A stretch of DNA of 64,000 nt from Halarchaeoplasma sp046498385 (GCA_046498385.1 JAWOAU010000024.1:1-64000); one strand, 5' to 3'; counted from the stretch's first letter, positions 6,561 through 15,519 are shown. The notes: generated from the sequence alone by a model not told the origin. Translations and numbers: made by a program.

Positions 6561-9500
6561 ATGAAATTACCAGTATACACAAGGATATTGACGTTGTTCG
6601 CATTGATATCAATAGTATCATCTCTGTTCTTACCTATGCTATCTACCCATGCCTCAGACACAAACCAGAATCTGGTTGTAGCTGAGGGCGATACACTAGT
6701 TATCCGGGACGAAACCCTTTTGGTCGAGGGTGACATAGACGTCAGAGGCACCCTTATTTTAAACAACGTCGATATGATATTGAATACATCGTCACCCGGT
6801 TCTTACGTTGTTCAAAACGGAGGTGTGTTAGATGTTAAGGATTCATTCATCATCTCATATGAAGATAACACCGAAGGCAGTATCTCCCTGGAACTGGAGC
6901 CCGGATACCATCTTCTGAGCTTCCCCTTTTTAAGGACCGACGATTCAATAAGTTCGGTCCTTTCTCCCATCGAGGGTCATTATGATCGAGTATTGTACTA
7001 CGATGCTTGGAACGAATCCAGCCCATGGAAAAGCTATCAAGTGGATCGACCGGAGCATTTCAATTCCCTGAATGAAATAAACCGGACCATGGGTGTGCTT
7101 GTAAATATCGTCCAGGAAACGGTACTGGAATTCCAGGGACTGCTCCCTCAACATATAGAAATTCCTTTGAATGAAGGGTTGAACATGGTGGGCTACCCCC
7201 TCCATGAACCCATGTCCGTATCGGAGGCCTTCCAAGATATAATCGACGATTTAAAGAAAGTGGAAGAAGATACTCCCCAGGGGTCCAGAGAGCTCGAACT
7301 ACATGATGAATTGATCCCTGGGCACGGGTACAATATCTATATGCATAACAGGGCCTCTTGGACCATAGAAGCACCCTACGAGACAGATCCGGACTATCCA
7401 CCTGGATTTGATTTTGAATTCATGGAGGGCAGTATGGTTTCCATAGATAATTCCGAGATATACGGCAGCAGGAATCCGGAAGCCCGTCCCGAATTCGTAG
7501 TCCGTTCAAACCAGGTATCGTTCAAAGAGACCAGTTTCATGGGGGGGAGCGTAAACATCTTTGCCGAATCTTCTTCCCCATCCATAAGGGACTGTAGCTT
7601 TAGATATTACCGCAGCACCGCCGTCCACTCCGAAAATTCCACACCGACCCTAAGAAACAATTTATTCCATTCAGATATGGGATGGGCTGTTCAGGCCCAG
7701 GGAGAGCCGCCTGCGATAGTGAACAATCAATTTAAGGGATATAGAGGAATACGGTTTATATCCCTGGAAGCACCTTTGGTTGGTAACTCCTTTGATCATA
7801 TATCCGATACAGGCATATCTTTGGAAGGTGGATTGTATACCATAGAAGATAATGTGTTCAAGGATACGGCGGTAGGTATAAAAGCGGAGGATTCTGAGGT
7901 CTGCATCCGTCACAATCACTTTTATAGCTCAGGTAACTGTATCCTGTTACAACATACCCATGGTGAAATATCTGATAATGATATGGAGGACTCTATTGGC
8001 TGGACGGTACATATATCCCGGGCCGAAGGCGTGAACTTGGAACGTAACAAGATCTACAACGGCTCCAACGGTATAAGGATATCCGGCGGAGATGTAAACA
8101 TAACACATAACACCATAGAAAACAACACGGGAACAGGGATATTATCCAACTCCGGGGAAAACCTGTTAGTCGATAAAAATCAGATAATAGATAACGGCGG
8201 GAACGGATTGTATCTTGAACAAAGCTCAGGTGCGGTCTTAAATAACGTGATCTCCCGTAACGAAGGGGGGCTATGGACAGATTCACCCCTGTGGATCGCA
8301 AATAATACTTTTTCGGAAAACAAGGTATACGGTGTTTCGGCGATATCCAGCTCACCCTACATCGAAAACAACATATTCAACAACAATTCACTCTACGGAA
8401 TAAAATTAGAAGGGTCGTCTTCCATCATATCCTCAACCGGTATCGTCGGAGGTCATTATCACCTACACCTGACCGATTCCCAAATCACCGTTGTTAATTC
8501 ATTCTTGGATGAAGCAAAAATATATATGGACACCGTCAGCAATTTAGATGTTTTATCCGTACTCAATTTGACCATGGAGGAGGATACCCGATACACCGAT
8601 TTTGATTTAAAGGGCCTTCTACCGCCAGGGTCCGAGATATTGGGTGTTACAAACAACGACCCGATAACGGTCGATATACATGACGACGGTGTGGATTTCT
8701 TACCTCCAGAGAATTTTCACGACACCGTGGATATGATGTTCGAGATACGGATCATCGGTAATGTAACCTCGTGGTTTTCATTTACCCTGAAGGTTACGCC
8801 GGTGAACGATCCCCCTGTGATAACGGAAGTCAGCGTGCATGTTACAGACCTTGATGTATACTGGCTTTTGGATTATGAGGACGTTGACGGGAACCGGCCT
8901 ACGTACGTAGAGATAGTTATAAATGGGGATAAATATCCTATGGAATCTCTGGATCCGGACTACGACGGATACGCCCAAGGGGTGCTGTTCTTTTTTGAGA
9001 AAACAATGACCCCGGGGACCTATTCCTATTATTACGTTGCCCAAGAATATAACCCCTTGGGGGAAAACATAACCGTAACCTCCGAAGAAAAAGTACTTGA
9101 GGTTGAAGACCATAGTCCCAATGTCCTGGGATTTATAGGTGAGGGGATTCTGTTCATAGTGGTGGTCATCTTATCCATCTTGATCGCACATAAGCTTATA
9201 TCCGCTCATGAGGAGAGTAAAAACGATAAATTGAATATCCATGGGGAGGGGTGGATAGAAGACTTCTCCGAAGAGGACTGTGTTGGCGACTTTGAGATGA
9301 GAAAGGGTAAAAACGATCAATTCAAAGGCCTGCCCGTTTTAAAGAAAAAAGATAGAAGGGATCTCCCGGTCCTGAAGAAAAGGGAGAAAAGGAAGCGTAA
9401 ACTTAGAGCGGTGGTCGAGGAGGGGGAAAATGAAGAGGAGGAAGAGCCCATAATCGATGTTGTTGGAGAAGTGGATACAGATAATATGCGGGAAGAAACC

Positions 9501-9635
9501 GTTGAAATACCTCCAGCAGGGGTAAAAAAACAAAGGAAGGTAAAACCGAAAAAAAAGCGGTGGACCGTTAAGAAAAAATATCGAGCCATAAAGGAGGATG
9601 GTTCCGGTAAGAAAAAGAGGATTTTAAGGGATTAA
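6561..9635 (+). CDS. Large beta-helix surface protein with basic cytoplasmic tail
   Basis: 1024 residues. A signal peptide (KLPVYTRILTLFALISIVSS) leads into a short beta region and then, at about 113-275, a two-lobed module also found in the proteins at 29004 and 42127 (YYDAW, EHFNSL, GLNMVGYP). Residues about 290-720 are a right-handed parallel beta-helix of NosD/PbH1 type with many N-N-x-F/I turns. A cadherin-like strand set, one transmembrane helix (about 860-880) and an unusual 140-residue cytoplasmic tail very rich in Lys and Arg follow, with a duplicated LPVLKK motif. Anchored outside the membrane; the beta-helix suggests polysaccharide binding or lyase activity, which is inference. It starts behind GAGGTGA 16 bases after the moaD-like stop. 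Confidence 0.85.
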   Translation: MKLPVYTRILTLFALISIVSSLFLPMLSTHASDTNQNLVVAEGDTLVIRDETLLVEGDIDVRGTLILNNVDMILNTSSPGSYVVQNGGVLDVKDSFIISYEDNTEGSISLELEPGYHLLSFPFLRTDDSISSVLSPIEGHYDRVLYYDAWNESSPWKSYQVDRPEHFNSLNEINRTMGVLVNIVQETVLEFQGLLPQHIEIPLNEGLNMVGYPLHEPMSVSEAFQDIIDDLKKVEEDTPQGSRELELHDELIPGHGYNIYMHNRASWTIEAPYETDPDYPPGFDFEFMEGSMVSIDNSEIYGSRNPEARPEFVVRSNQVSFKETSFMGGSVNIFAESSSPSIRDCSFRYYRSTAVHSENSTPTLRNNLFHSDMGWAVQAQGEPPAIVNNQFKGYRGIRFISLEAPLVGNSFDHISDTGISLEGGLYTIEDNVFKDTAVGIKAEDSEVCIRHNHFYSSGNCILLQHTHGEISDNDMEDSIGWTVHISRAEGVNLERNKIYNGSNGIRISGGDVNITHNTIENNTGTGILSNSGENLLVDKNQIIDNGGNGLYLEQSSGAVLNNVISRNEGGLWTDSPLWIANNTFSENKVYGVSAISSSPYIENNIFNNNSLYGIKLEGSSSIISSTGIVGGHYHLHLTDSQITVVNSFLDEAKIYMDTVSNLDVLSVLNLTMEEDTRYTDFDLKGLLPPGSEILGVTNNDPITVDIHDDGVDFLPPENFHDTVDMMFEIRIIGNVTSWFSFTLKVTPVNDPPVITEVSVHVTDLDVYWLLDYEDVDGNRPTYVEIVINGDKYPMESLDPDYDGYAQGVLFFFEKTMTPGTYSYYYVAQEYNPLGENITVTSEEKVLEVEDHSPNVLGFIGEGILFIVVVILSILIAHKLISAHEESKNDKLNIHGEGWIEDFSEEDCVGDFEMRKGKNDQFKGLPVLKKKDRRDLPVLKKREKRKRKLRAVVEEGENEEEEEPIIDVVGEVDTDNMREETVEIPPAGVKKQRKVKPKKKRWTVKKKYRAIKEDGSGKKKRILRD

Positions 9636-10198
9636 ACTCCCTTGCTGATGACCTTGATATCCTTTCCGTCCATCTCCAGTTTCAGAAGAGTTTTGATATT
9701 TAACCCTAATTCACGTTCCAAATCCTCCCTTACACCTACTTTTTCAAAGACGATGACGATGTCCACTATCTCCACGCCGATATTCTTTAAAGCCGCGGCG
9801 ATCGACCTGAGTGTACCGCCGGTGCTCAACACGTCGTCTACCAGCAGTACCTTGTCCCCCTTCTCTACAAAGTTGATATACATATCGCTGGAGCCGTAAC
9901 CGGTTACCTGGTCTATAGATATTTCGTTCTCTAGTCCGTAACTGCGTTTCCTGATGTATTTGTATGGTAAGCCGGTCTTTAGAGATAGAGCGGCTGCCAG
10001 GGGAAATCCCATGGACTGCGCCGTTAAGATATAATCGCAGTTCATATTCGCTACCTGAACAACTGCTTCTACTACCTCTTCTAATAACTCAGGGTCCACC
10101 AGAGGCAGTCCGTCGGTTATGGGGTGTATGAAATAGTAGTAATCATTCATCTTAACGGCAGGGCAGTTATTCATAGAGTCTTCTAGTTTTTCCAGCAT
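9632..10198 (-). CDS. hpt: Hypoxanthine/guanine phosphoribosyltransferase (archaeal type)
   Basis: 188 residues, the length of archaeal HPRTase. The PRPP-binding loop is VLLVDDVLSTGGT (about 116-128), and the substrate-side segment DYILTAQSMGFPLAAALSLKTGLPY is typical of the adenine/hypoxanthine PRTase family. It converts hypoxanthine or guanine plus PRPP to IMP or GMP. Third gene of an operon: its ATG directly abuts the stop of the MTA/SAH deaminase gene. Substrate specificity within the family (adenine versus hypoxanthine) is inferred partly from the operon, whose other two enzymes make hypoxanthine. It overlaps the convergent surface-protein gene by four bases. Confidence 0.85.
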   Translation of the reverse strand: MLEKLEDSMNNCPAVKMNDYYYFIHPITDGLPLVDPELLEEVVEAVVQVANMNCDYILTAQSMGFPLAAALSLKTGLPYKYIRKRSYGLENEISIDQVTGYGSSDMYINFVEKGDKVLLVDDVLSTGGTLRSIAAALKNIGVEIVDIVIVFEKVGVREDLERELGLNIKTLLKLEMDGKDIKVISKGV

Positions 10199-11434
10199 CT
10201 ATAACACCTCGGACACTAGCTTTCTGGCATGATAATAAGCTTTCTCTTTGATCAATTCTTCTCCTTCCACTCGACGGTCCCTCATGAGAACACGGCCGTC
10301 TACGATGGTATCTGTCACACTATACCCACTGAACAAATAAACCATGTCGGAGATGATATCGTGGTCGGGCACCCCTTTTTTGATGAGTATAAGGTCCGCA
10401 CTTTTCCCTACCTCTACCGCACCACCTCCGGTGTTCAACGAGTCCCTGGTCGCCATCTGGTAGGCCTCCTCCGCCGGCAGCAGAGTCGTATCTCCTTCAA
10501 GTTTATGGAGCAGAGCCGCGGCTTTAACTTCTTCAAACATGTCCAGATTGTTGTTGGAAGCGCAGCCGTCGGTACCAAGGGTGATGCGCACCCCCGCGTT
10601 TTTCATCGCTCTGTAATCCATGGCTTTACCCACACCGAGTTTCATATTGGATATAGGGCAGTGGCTTACCACCACATCTCTTTGGGCCAGCCTTTCGATA
10701 TCTTGTTTGTTTAGCCATACACAGTGGGCGGCGGTGGTATTTTCGGTGAGTACGTCGAGCCGGTCCAGATATTCCGTTACGGAAACGCCGTGCTCTTTTT
10801 TATGATCCTTTATCTCCTTCTCCGTTTCGGCAAGGTGAATGTGTATGGGTATGTTCTTTTTACGAGATATTTCTGCGCACCACTGAAGGCCCTCCCGGGA
10901 AACGGTGTAGGTCGCATGGGGACCCAGGGCCGGACGTACGTTCTTTACGTCCTTTAATTTATCAATAAAATCCAGAGTCTCTTGTTTTTCTTTCTCCAGC
11001 TTATCTTTGTCTCCCATATCGATAAAACCGTAGGATAAGGTGGCTTTCATCCCCATGTCCTCCACGGCCCTGGCGGCGGATTCCATAAAGAAATACATGT
11101 CGTTGAAGGCCACGGTGCCACTCTTGATCATCTCCAGACAGGCAAGTTTGGTACCCCAGTATACATCTTCCGCCGTGAGTTTACTCTCCAGGGGCCATAT
11201 TTTATCCTGCAGCCATTCATCCAGGGGCAGGTCGTCTGCGTACCCTCTTAGAAGGGTCATGGCCCCGTGTGTGTGCGTGTTCACCATACCTGGAGATAGG
11301 TATTTTCCTTTACCCTCCAGTTCTTGACTCCCGTAGAGCTCCTCTCCGATCTCGGCGATCTCACCGTCTTTGATCTTAACATCCCATTCACCTTCCTCAT
11401 CTATCATGCTGCAATTCTTTATCACCAGACTCAT
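10199..11434 (-). CDS. dadD: 5-methylthioadenosine / S-adenosylhomocysteine / 5'-deoxyadenosine deaminase
   Basis: 411-residue amidohydrolase. Metal ligands are visible in NTHTHGAM (about 53-60), in HIHLAET (about 200) and HCVW (about 227), and in GTDGCASNN (about 283-291), with the substrate motif GPHATYTVS. The MTA/SAH deaminase family hydrolyses the 6-amino group of MTA, SAH or 5'-deoxyadenosine to the inosyl form. In methanogens the product is split by an inosyl-specific phosphorylase. That partner is the gene just upstream here (gap of four bases) and HPRT is just downstream, so the three genes form one salvage route to IMP. Confidence 0.9.
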   Translation of the reverse strand: MSLVIKNCSMIDEEGEWDVKIKDGEIAEIGEELYGSQELEGKGKYLSPGMVNTHTHGAMTLLRGYADDLPLDEWLQDKIWPLESKLTAEDVYWGTKLACLEMIKSGTVAFNDMYFFMESAARAVEDMGMKATLSYGFIDMGDKDKLEKEKQETLDFIDKLKDVKNVRPALGPHATYTVSREGLQWCAEISRKKNIPIHIHLAETEKEIKDHKKEHGVSVTEYLDRLDVLTENTTAAHCVWLNKQDIERLAQRDVVVSHCPISNMKLGVGKAMDYRAMKNAGVRITLGTDGCASNNNLDMFEEVKAAALLHKLEGDTTLLPAEEAYQMATRDSLNTGGGAVEVGKSADLILIKKGVPDHDIISDMVYLFSGYSVTDTIVDGRVLMRDRRVEGEELIKEKAYYHARKLVSEVL

Positions 11435-11438
11435 TTGA

Positions 11439-12158
11439 CTATCTCCTATTCTTTAAAAAATTCTCGAGTATGTTGAAAACAGCGCCCCTGCTTTTACCGG
11501 CGTTTTCAATTATATCGTCGTAACGTACGGGTTTTTCCAAGATACCATTGGCGTGGTTGTCAACGGTTACCAGGGAGGCGTAATCAACGTTTATCTCCCT
11601 GCAGAGTGTTGCCTCAGGTGCCATGGTCATCCCCACCACATCTCCGTAGGGTTGGAGTATCCTTACCTCGGCCTTGGTTTCCAAACGGGGACCGGTCGTT
11701 TGCACGTAGACATCCTCCGTACGCACCTTAATATCCTTAATCTTCTGCGAGCCCTGGATAAGTTTGTTTCGCAGAGAAGAGGACATATTAGGGTTAACGT
11801 GTTTGATGGACTGTTCGTAAAACGTTACTATGTTCCAAAAGTTAACGTAGTCCGCCGGTATTGAAATGGAGGGGACATCTATATCCTTCCGCAGGGCACC
11901 GGCCGACGAAATCCCGATAACGGTGTCCACCTCTCGCTGTAGGGCGTATATATTGGCACGGGTGTTAACCATATGGGGTGGTATGTCGTGTTTGTCTCCG
12001 TGTCTGAATATGAGTATTACATCTTTCCCGGCCAGTTCTCCCTTATATATGTGAGAGGATGGACTACCCCATGGAGTATGGCTCTTTATCTTTTCCTTTA
12101 GGCGCAGATCGTCAAGTTCTTTGAAGGCGGTTCCACCGATTATTCCCATAGCTGTCAT
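11439..12158 (-). CDS. S-methyl-5'-thioinosine (or thioadenosine) phosphorylase
   Basis: 239 residues of the PNP/MTAP family. Visible are IIGGTAFKEL, the phosphate-binding FRHGDKHDIPPH, IGISSAGALR, and the purine-site segment PRLETKAEVRIL followed by DVVGMTMAPEATLCREINVDYASLVTVDNHANG. It cleaves methylthiopurine nucleoside with phosphate to free base and methylthioribose-1-phosphate. The genetic coupling to a deaminase and HPRT argues for the inosine form as substrate; that is inference. The start behind GGTGATCC at 12158 fits; a TATA-like TTTAAAAT lies at about 12188-12198. First gene of the salvage operon. Confidence 0.85.
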   Translation of the reverse strand: MTAMGIIGGTAFKELDDLRLKEKIKSHTPWGSPSSHIYKGELAGKDVILIFRHGDKHDIPPHMVNTRANIYALQREVDTVIGISSAGALRKDIDVPSISIPADYVNFWNIVTFYEQSIKHVNPNMSSSLRNKLIQGSQKIKDIKVRTEDVYVQTTGPRLETKAEVRILQPYGDVVGMTMAPEATLCREINVDYASLVTVDNHANGILEKPVRYDDIIENAGKSRGAVFNILENFLKNRR

Positions 12159-12195
12159 TGGATCACCATCGTGATATCCTAGAGCGATTTTAAAG

Positions 12196-12387
12196 TTATC
12201 CCGGTTTTCGAGACGATTTTATCTTATCTATCATCTTCTTGAGGATCACGGGCACCAGCATCCATAGGATTATGATCAAAAATATGCCGTCGGCCTTCAA
12301 GAGTATCAACAGTATTATCGATATCACCCCGAAGACGGCGGCTATCATCACCGTCTTTTTATCAACCGGTTTCATAGAGCGGTACAT
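12196..12387 (-). CDS. Small two-helix membrane protein
   Basis: 63 residues: a short basic N-terminus, two hydrophobic segments (VMIAAVFGVISIILLILL and IFLIIILWMLVPVILKK) separated by a KADG turn, and a basic tail. No recognisable family. It lies between the salvage operon and hypE and shares a divergent A/T-rich promoter region (12398-12430) with hypE. Coding status rests on the clean hydrophobic pattern and a basic inside-facing tail. Confidence 0.6.
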   Translation of the reverse strand: MYRSMKPVDKKTVMIAAVFGVISIILLILLKADGIFLIIILWMLVPVILKKMIDKIKSSRKPG

Positions 12388-12429
12388 TACCTGAGTGAAA
12401 TTAAAAATTGGGGTGCGAAAAGTAATATA

Positions 12430-13506
12430 ATGGTTATCGGTTTGTCGTTATCGATCATCATGGAAGGAGATAGAAAGGTTTCATTGGAGGACGGTGCTGG
12501 AGGAGAACTGATGGATCAGATGATAACAAAGGAGATATTACCCTTGTTCCGCTGTGAAAGGGGAGAAATACCTTTGGAGGACCTAGATGATTCTGCGGTT
12601 TTAAACGACTTGGTATTTACCATAGATTCCCACACGGTCAAACCCATCTTTTTTAACGGAGGAAATATCGGTACGCTGTCCATCTGCGGAACCATCAATG
12701 ATATCTTGGCATTGGGAGGACAGCCGGTGGCCATCGCATCGGCTCTGGTTCTGCCTGAAGGTTTTCGCTATTCTAGTTTGAAACGTATCCTTAAAGGTGC
12801 TGCAGGTATCTGCGAAGCCACCGGTGTACCGGTTTTGGCCGGAGATACCAAGGTGGTCGGGAGAGAAGATATGGACGAGCCGATAATGACCACCTCGGCC
12901 GTGGGCAAAAGACACCAGGCCTTGGACGGTAACCTAGAGCTGGCCGGTGGGCGAAGGTCTCGATGGCTCTCCGATAAAAACCTGAACATAGGGGATAAGA
13001 TCATAGTGTCCGGAAGCATAGGTGACCACGGCATGACCATACTTTCTGAGAGAGAGGGATATGGATTTCAAGGTAACATAAAAAGCGACGTCGCTCCTCT
13101 TCTAGATATCATGGACGCTGCATTGAGTATAGGCGGCGTAGCGGCTGCTAAAGATCCCACCAGGGGCGGTCTGGCAAACGCATTGAACGAATGGGCGAGA
13201 AAGTCAGAAGTAGGGATCGTTGTCCAGGAGAGTGCTATCCCCCTGAAACCATGGGTAAAATCCGCGGGAGAGATGCTGGGGATCGATCCGTTGAATGTGG
13301 GTAACGAAGGTAAGATGATCATAGCAGTCCACCCTTCAAACGCAGAGAAAGTACTGAAAGAAGTGCGGAAAACCGAGAACGGAAAATATGCAAAAATAAT
13401 CGGTGAAGTTGTGGAAGACGTTAAAGGGGTGGTTCTGGAGACGGAAGTAGGAGGTAAAAGGATACTCGATCCGCCCATGGGGGATCCGGTACCGAGAATA
13501 TGTTAA
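12430..13506 (+). CDS. hypE: Hydrogenase maturation factor HypE
   Basis: 358 residues of the PurM/AIR synthase-like fold. The N-terminal LEDGAGGELMDQMI, the ATP-site segments (DDSAVL, CGTINDILALGG, AGDTKVV, KDPTRGGLANALNE) and the exact C-terminal PRIC are HypE hallmarks; the terminal Cys is carbamoylated by HypF and dehydrated to the thiocyanate that supplies CN to [NiFe] hydrogenase. No other hyp or hydrogenase gene lies in the window. A start at ATG 12430 or 12460 is possible: TATA-like sequences at 12398-12409 and 12423-12430 support one each. The 3' end overlaps the convergent PLD gene by four bases. Confidence 0.9.
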   Translation: MVIGLSLSIIMEGDRKVSLEDGAGGELMDQMITKEILPLFRCERGEIPLEDLDDSAVLNDLVFTIDSHTVKPIFFNGGNIGTLSICGTINDILALGGQPVAIASALVLPEGFRYSSLKRILKGAAGICEATGVPVLAGDTKVVGREDMDEPIMTTSAVGKRHQALDGNLELAGGRRSRWLSDKNLNIGDKIIVSGSIGDHGMTILSEREGYGFQGNIKSDVAPLLDIMDAALSIGGVAAAKDPTRGGLANALNEWARKSEVGIVVQESAIPLKPWVKSAGEMLGIDPLNVGNEGKMIIAVHPSNAEKVLKEVRKTENGKYAKIIGEVVEDVKGVVLETEVGGKRILDPPMGDPVPRIC

Positions 13507-15038
13507 GGATCCGCCACCAACTTCGATAGCCATACAAAGAAGATCAAAAGCAAAGATAAGAGTATCATCGAAGACATAGTTCTTTTTTCATCTGATACGT
13601 TCTCCGGCTCACTTACGTATATGTTCACGGTGTCGGTGTCGCTTTCACCTTCTAGATCTATCACTTTTAAGGTCACTTCGTAGGTACCTGCTTGATAAAA
13701 AGTCCAGTTTACGGTAGGACCTTCTTTTTCGTATACTCCGTTACCCGTAAGGTCCCATCGGTACCGGGAGATGTTTTTGAGGTCCCAGCTGTAGCTGCCG
13801 TCCAGGGTGATCACTTCGTTGACAACAGCGTCCTCTATGTCTTCGCCGGCATCCGCTATGGGCCGGTTTCTAAGCATCTTCCAATCAGTCAAAAATATGT
13901 TGGAAAAGTACTGACCGACATCCCGGTTTTCAACGATCAATGCAATCTCCCGATTATTTGAATACGAATTTTCATTCCAGTTTATACTGGATATCAGCAC
14001 CTTTGAACCGTCCACTATCATACCTTTGTTGTGCACGGATTGAAATCCCTGACGGTACTCCATCAGACGTGCCTCAAGCTCAAGGTCTCTCTTTTCGGCG
14101 TACTGGTTCAATTGGTTTACCATATCTTTATTGTCATCGATGTGGAAATAGGTGGAATCCATCTGAATTTTTACTTCAACACCTCTACCTGCCGCCTCTT
14201 TCAAAGCTTCAACAAGAGGGTTCGGATATTGACCCCAATTCCGTATATAATACTGTTGAACATGGATGGTATACTTGGCACTTTGGATCATATCTATCAG
14301 TTTATAGGATGTTTCCGGCGCAGTCACCGGCGTGAATCTGAATAAGTCATGGAGTTCCTCGCTCTGGAAGCGGGGCTTGTAATATCCGGTCACGGGTTCG
14401 TAGGGCGTAAGGAGTACGTCGGGAGAGATGGCTGAAGAGAGGTTTAGGTCGTGTAAATATATGTCACGATAATAGTCTGCTAGGGACGTAGAATTTACTA
14501 TCATACCCCATCCTCGGTTACCCCATGTAGGTTCTCTGCTGAAACCATTCCGACCGAAGTTCTCCGAGGTAATGAGAACATGGCTCCTGTCACGTATCAT
14601 GTATTTTCCGTGGAAGAACGTATTATCCTCCCATTCAATAGCATTGATACTTCCTCCGGCGCTTTTGATACGGTTGAGAGAGGATAAAGTCGAAGTAGAG
14701 ATATCTCCAACGGGTTGACCGTCCACGATCACCGTTACGTTGATGTTCTCCGAAGCGAGGGCGCTAACTCTTTCAGAGATATGTTGGCAGTTGAATTGGT
14801 AGGTAGCTATAAGCAGTTCAGATTCCGTATCATTGAAAAAGTCCATGAGGACCTGGTATGACGAGTCTGGAGATGTGAATAATCTGACGTCCGTATAACA
14901 ATCGAAGGTTTCCACCTTATGCTTTAAGGGTGAGGAAAAAAATAATTCCTGTTCCGAGCTAGAAGAAAAATGGCCGAGGGACAACGCTCCCGGTGTCAGC
15001 AGTGAAAGGTAAAGTAGTATTACTATTATCCGCTTCAT
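13503..15038 (-). CDS. Secreted phospholipase D-family protein with PKD domain
   Basis: 511 residues. Signal peptide (MKRIIVILLYLSLLTPGALS), then two PLD phosphodiesterase halves with intact HKD motifs: HGKYMIRD about residue 150 and HNKGMIVD about 330. A PKD domain follows (RPIADAGEDIEDAVVNEVITLDGSYSWD to VTLKVIDLEGESDTDTV, about 398-475), and a C-terminal transmembrane helix anchors the protein. Such proteins cleave phosphodiesters of lipids or nucleic acids; an extracellular nuclease or lipase role is likely. I start at ATG 15038, which is 26 bases from a TATA box at 15061-15070 (leaderless); an upstream ATG at 15074 would precede the TATA. Confidence 0.85.
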   Translation of the reverse strand: MKRIIVILLYLSLLTPGALSLGHFSSSSEQELFFSSPLKHKVETFDCYTDVRLFTSPDSSYQVLMDFFNDTESELLIATYQFNCQHISERVSALASENINVTVIVDGQPVGDISTSTLSSLNRIKSAGGSINAIEWEDNTFFHGKYMIRDRSHVLITSENFGRNGFSREPTWGNRGWGMIVNSTSLADYYRDIYLHDLNLSSAISPDVLLTPYEPVTGYYKPRFQSEELHDLFRFTPVTAPETSYKLIDMIQSAKYTIHVQQYYIRNWGQYPNPLVEALKEAAGRGVEVKIQMDSTYFHIDDNKDMVNQLNQYAEKRDLELEARLMEYRQGFQSVHNKGMIVDGSKVLISSINWNENSYSNNREIALIVENRDVGQYFSNIFLTDWKMLRNRPIADAGEDIEDAVVNEVITLDGSYSWDLKNISRYRWDLTGNGVYEKEGPTVNWTFYQAGTYEVTLKVIDLEGESDTDTVNIYVSEPENVSDEKRTMSSMILLSLLLIFFVWLSKLVADP

Positions 15039-15060
15039 TACTAAGCCACTAAAGAAAACA

Positions 15061-15070
15061 TATATAAAAA
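15061..15070 (-). promoter_or_regulatory. TATA box of the PLD gene (leaderless)
   Basis: TTTTTATATA on the minus strand, centred about 27 bases from ATG 15038. Confidence 0.6.
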
Positions 15071-15120
15071 TCAAACGGGCTTAACCCTTAAATACGATAT
15101 GTCATTTGGGATGGATTGAT

Positions 15121-15206
15121 GCCGAGGTGGCCCAGCCCGGCTAAGGCGGTGGCCTCGAGAGCCACTGGTGCTCTGCACCACGGGAGTTCGAATCTCCCCC
15201 TCGGCG
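15121..15206 (+). tRNA. tRNA-Ser (CGA)
   Basis: GCCGAGG (15121-15127) pairs with CCTCGGC (15199-15205), discriminator G. The anticodon stem GTGGC/GCCAC encloses CTCGAGA, anticodon CGA. A long variable arm (TGGTGCTCTGCACCA) is present as expected for class II tRNA-Ser. No intron, CCA not encoded. TTAAATAC at 15088-15095 is a plausible TATA. The last ten bases are repeated at 15394-15403 after a hairpin array. Confidence 0.93.
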
Positions 15207-15403
15207 CTTTCATAACTTTTGAGCGGAGCGAGAAAATGTTTTGACAAGAGTCGCTCACTTTCGTTCACGCTTCGGGAGAGATTCGAAAACTGTTAAGAAT
15301 CTACGATTCTCAACGCTCACAAATCTCCGATTTGTTCGCCAGCAGGAATGCAGAGCATTCCTCCAGCTCGGAAAGCTTTGCTTTCCTCGTCTTCCCCTCG
15401 GCG
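15197..15403 (+). repeat. Direct repeat of the tRNA-Ser 3' end bounding a hairpin array
   Basis: CCCCTCGGCG occurs at 15197-15206 (tRNA 3' end) and 15394-15403. The intervening 187 bases contain no gene but four perfect short hairpins with three-base loops: 15296-15310 (AGAATC-TAC-GATTCT, extendable to 15292-15314 with one mismatch), 15319-15335 (ACAAATC-TCC-GATTTGT), 15344-15362 (AGGAATGC-AGA-GCATTCCT) and 15370-15386 (GGAAAGC-TTT-GCTTTCC). Each loop is closed by a C-G pair. The gene-free stretch runs from 15207 to 15519. Bases 15404-15519 show only a TATA-like TTTATGTA at about 15485-15492. Confidence 0.75.
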
Positions 15404-15519
15404 TTTTTTATGGTTCGAACCGTCATGAGATTAAAAAGCAAGAAGGATCTTTGGTTTTACAGCATTATCCTTCTACAGGCAATCTTTATGTATTTCGATG
15501 CGGATTTGTTGTTGATATC

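Noticed and set aside
12430..13506. AIR synthase or thiamine-phosphate kinase instead of HypE
   Set aside because: The exact C-terminal PRIC and the overall block order are specific to HypE.
15292..15386. CRISPR array
   Set aside because: The hairpins differ in sequence and there are no identical repeats with unique spacers, nor any cas gene in the window.
15241..15519. N-terminal extension of the nitroreductase frame
   Set aside because: The extra 93 codons are encoded by the hairpin array and lack similarity to the family; the family start and a promoter both favour 15520.
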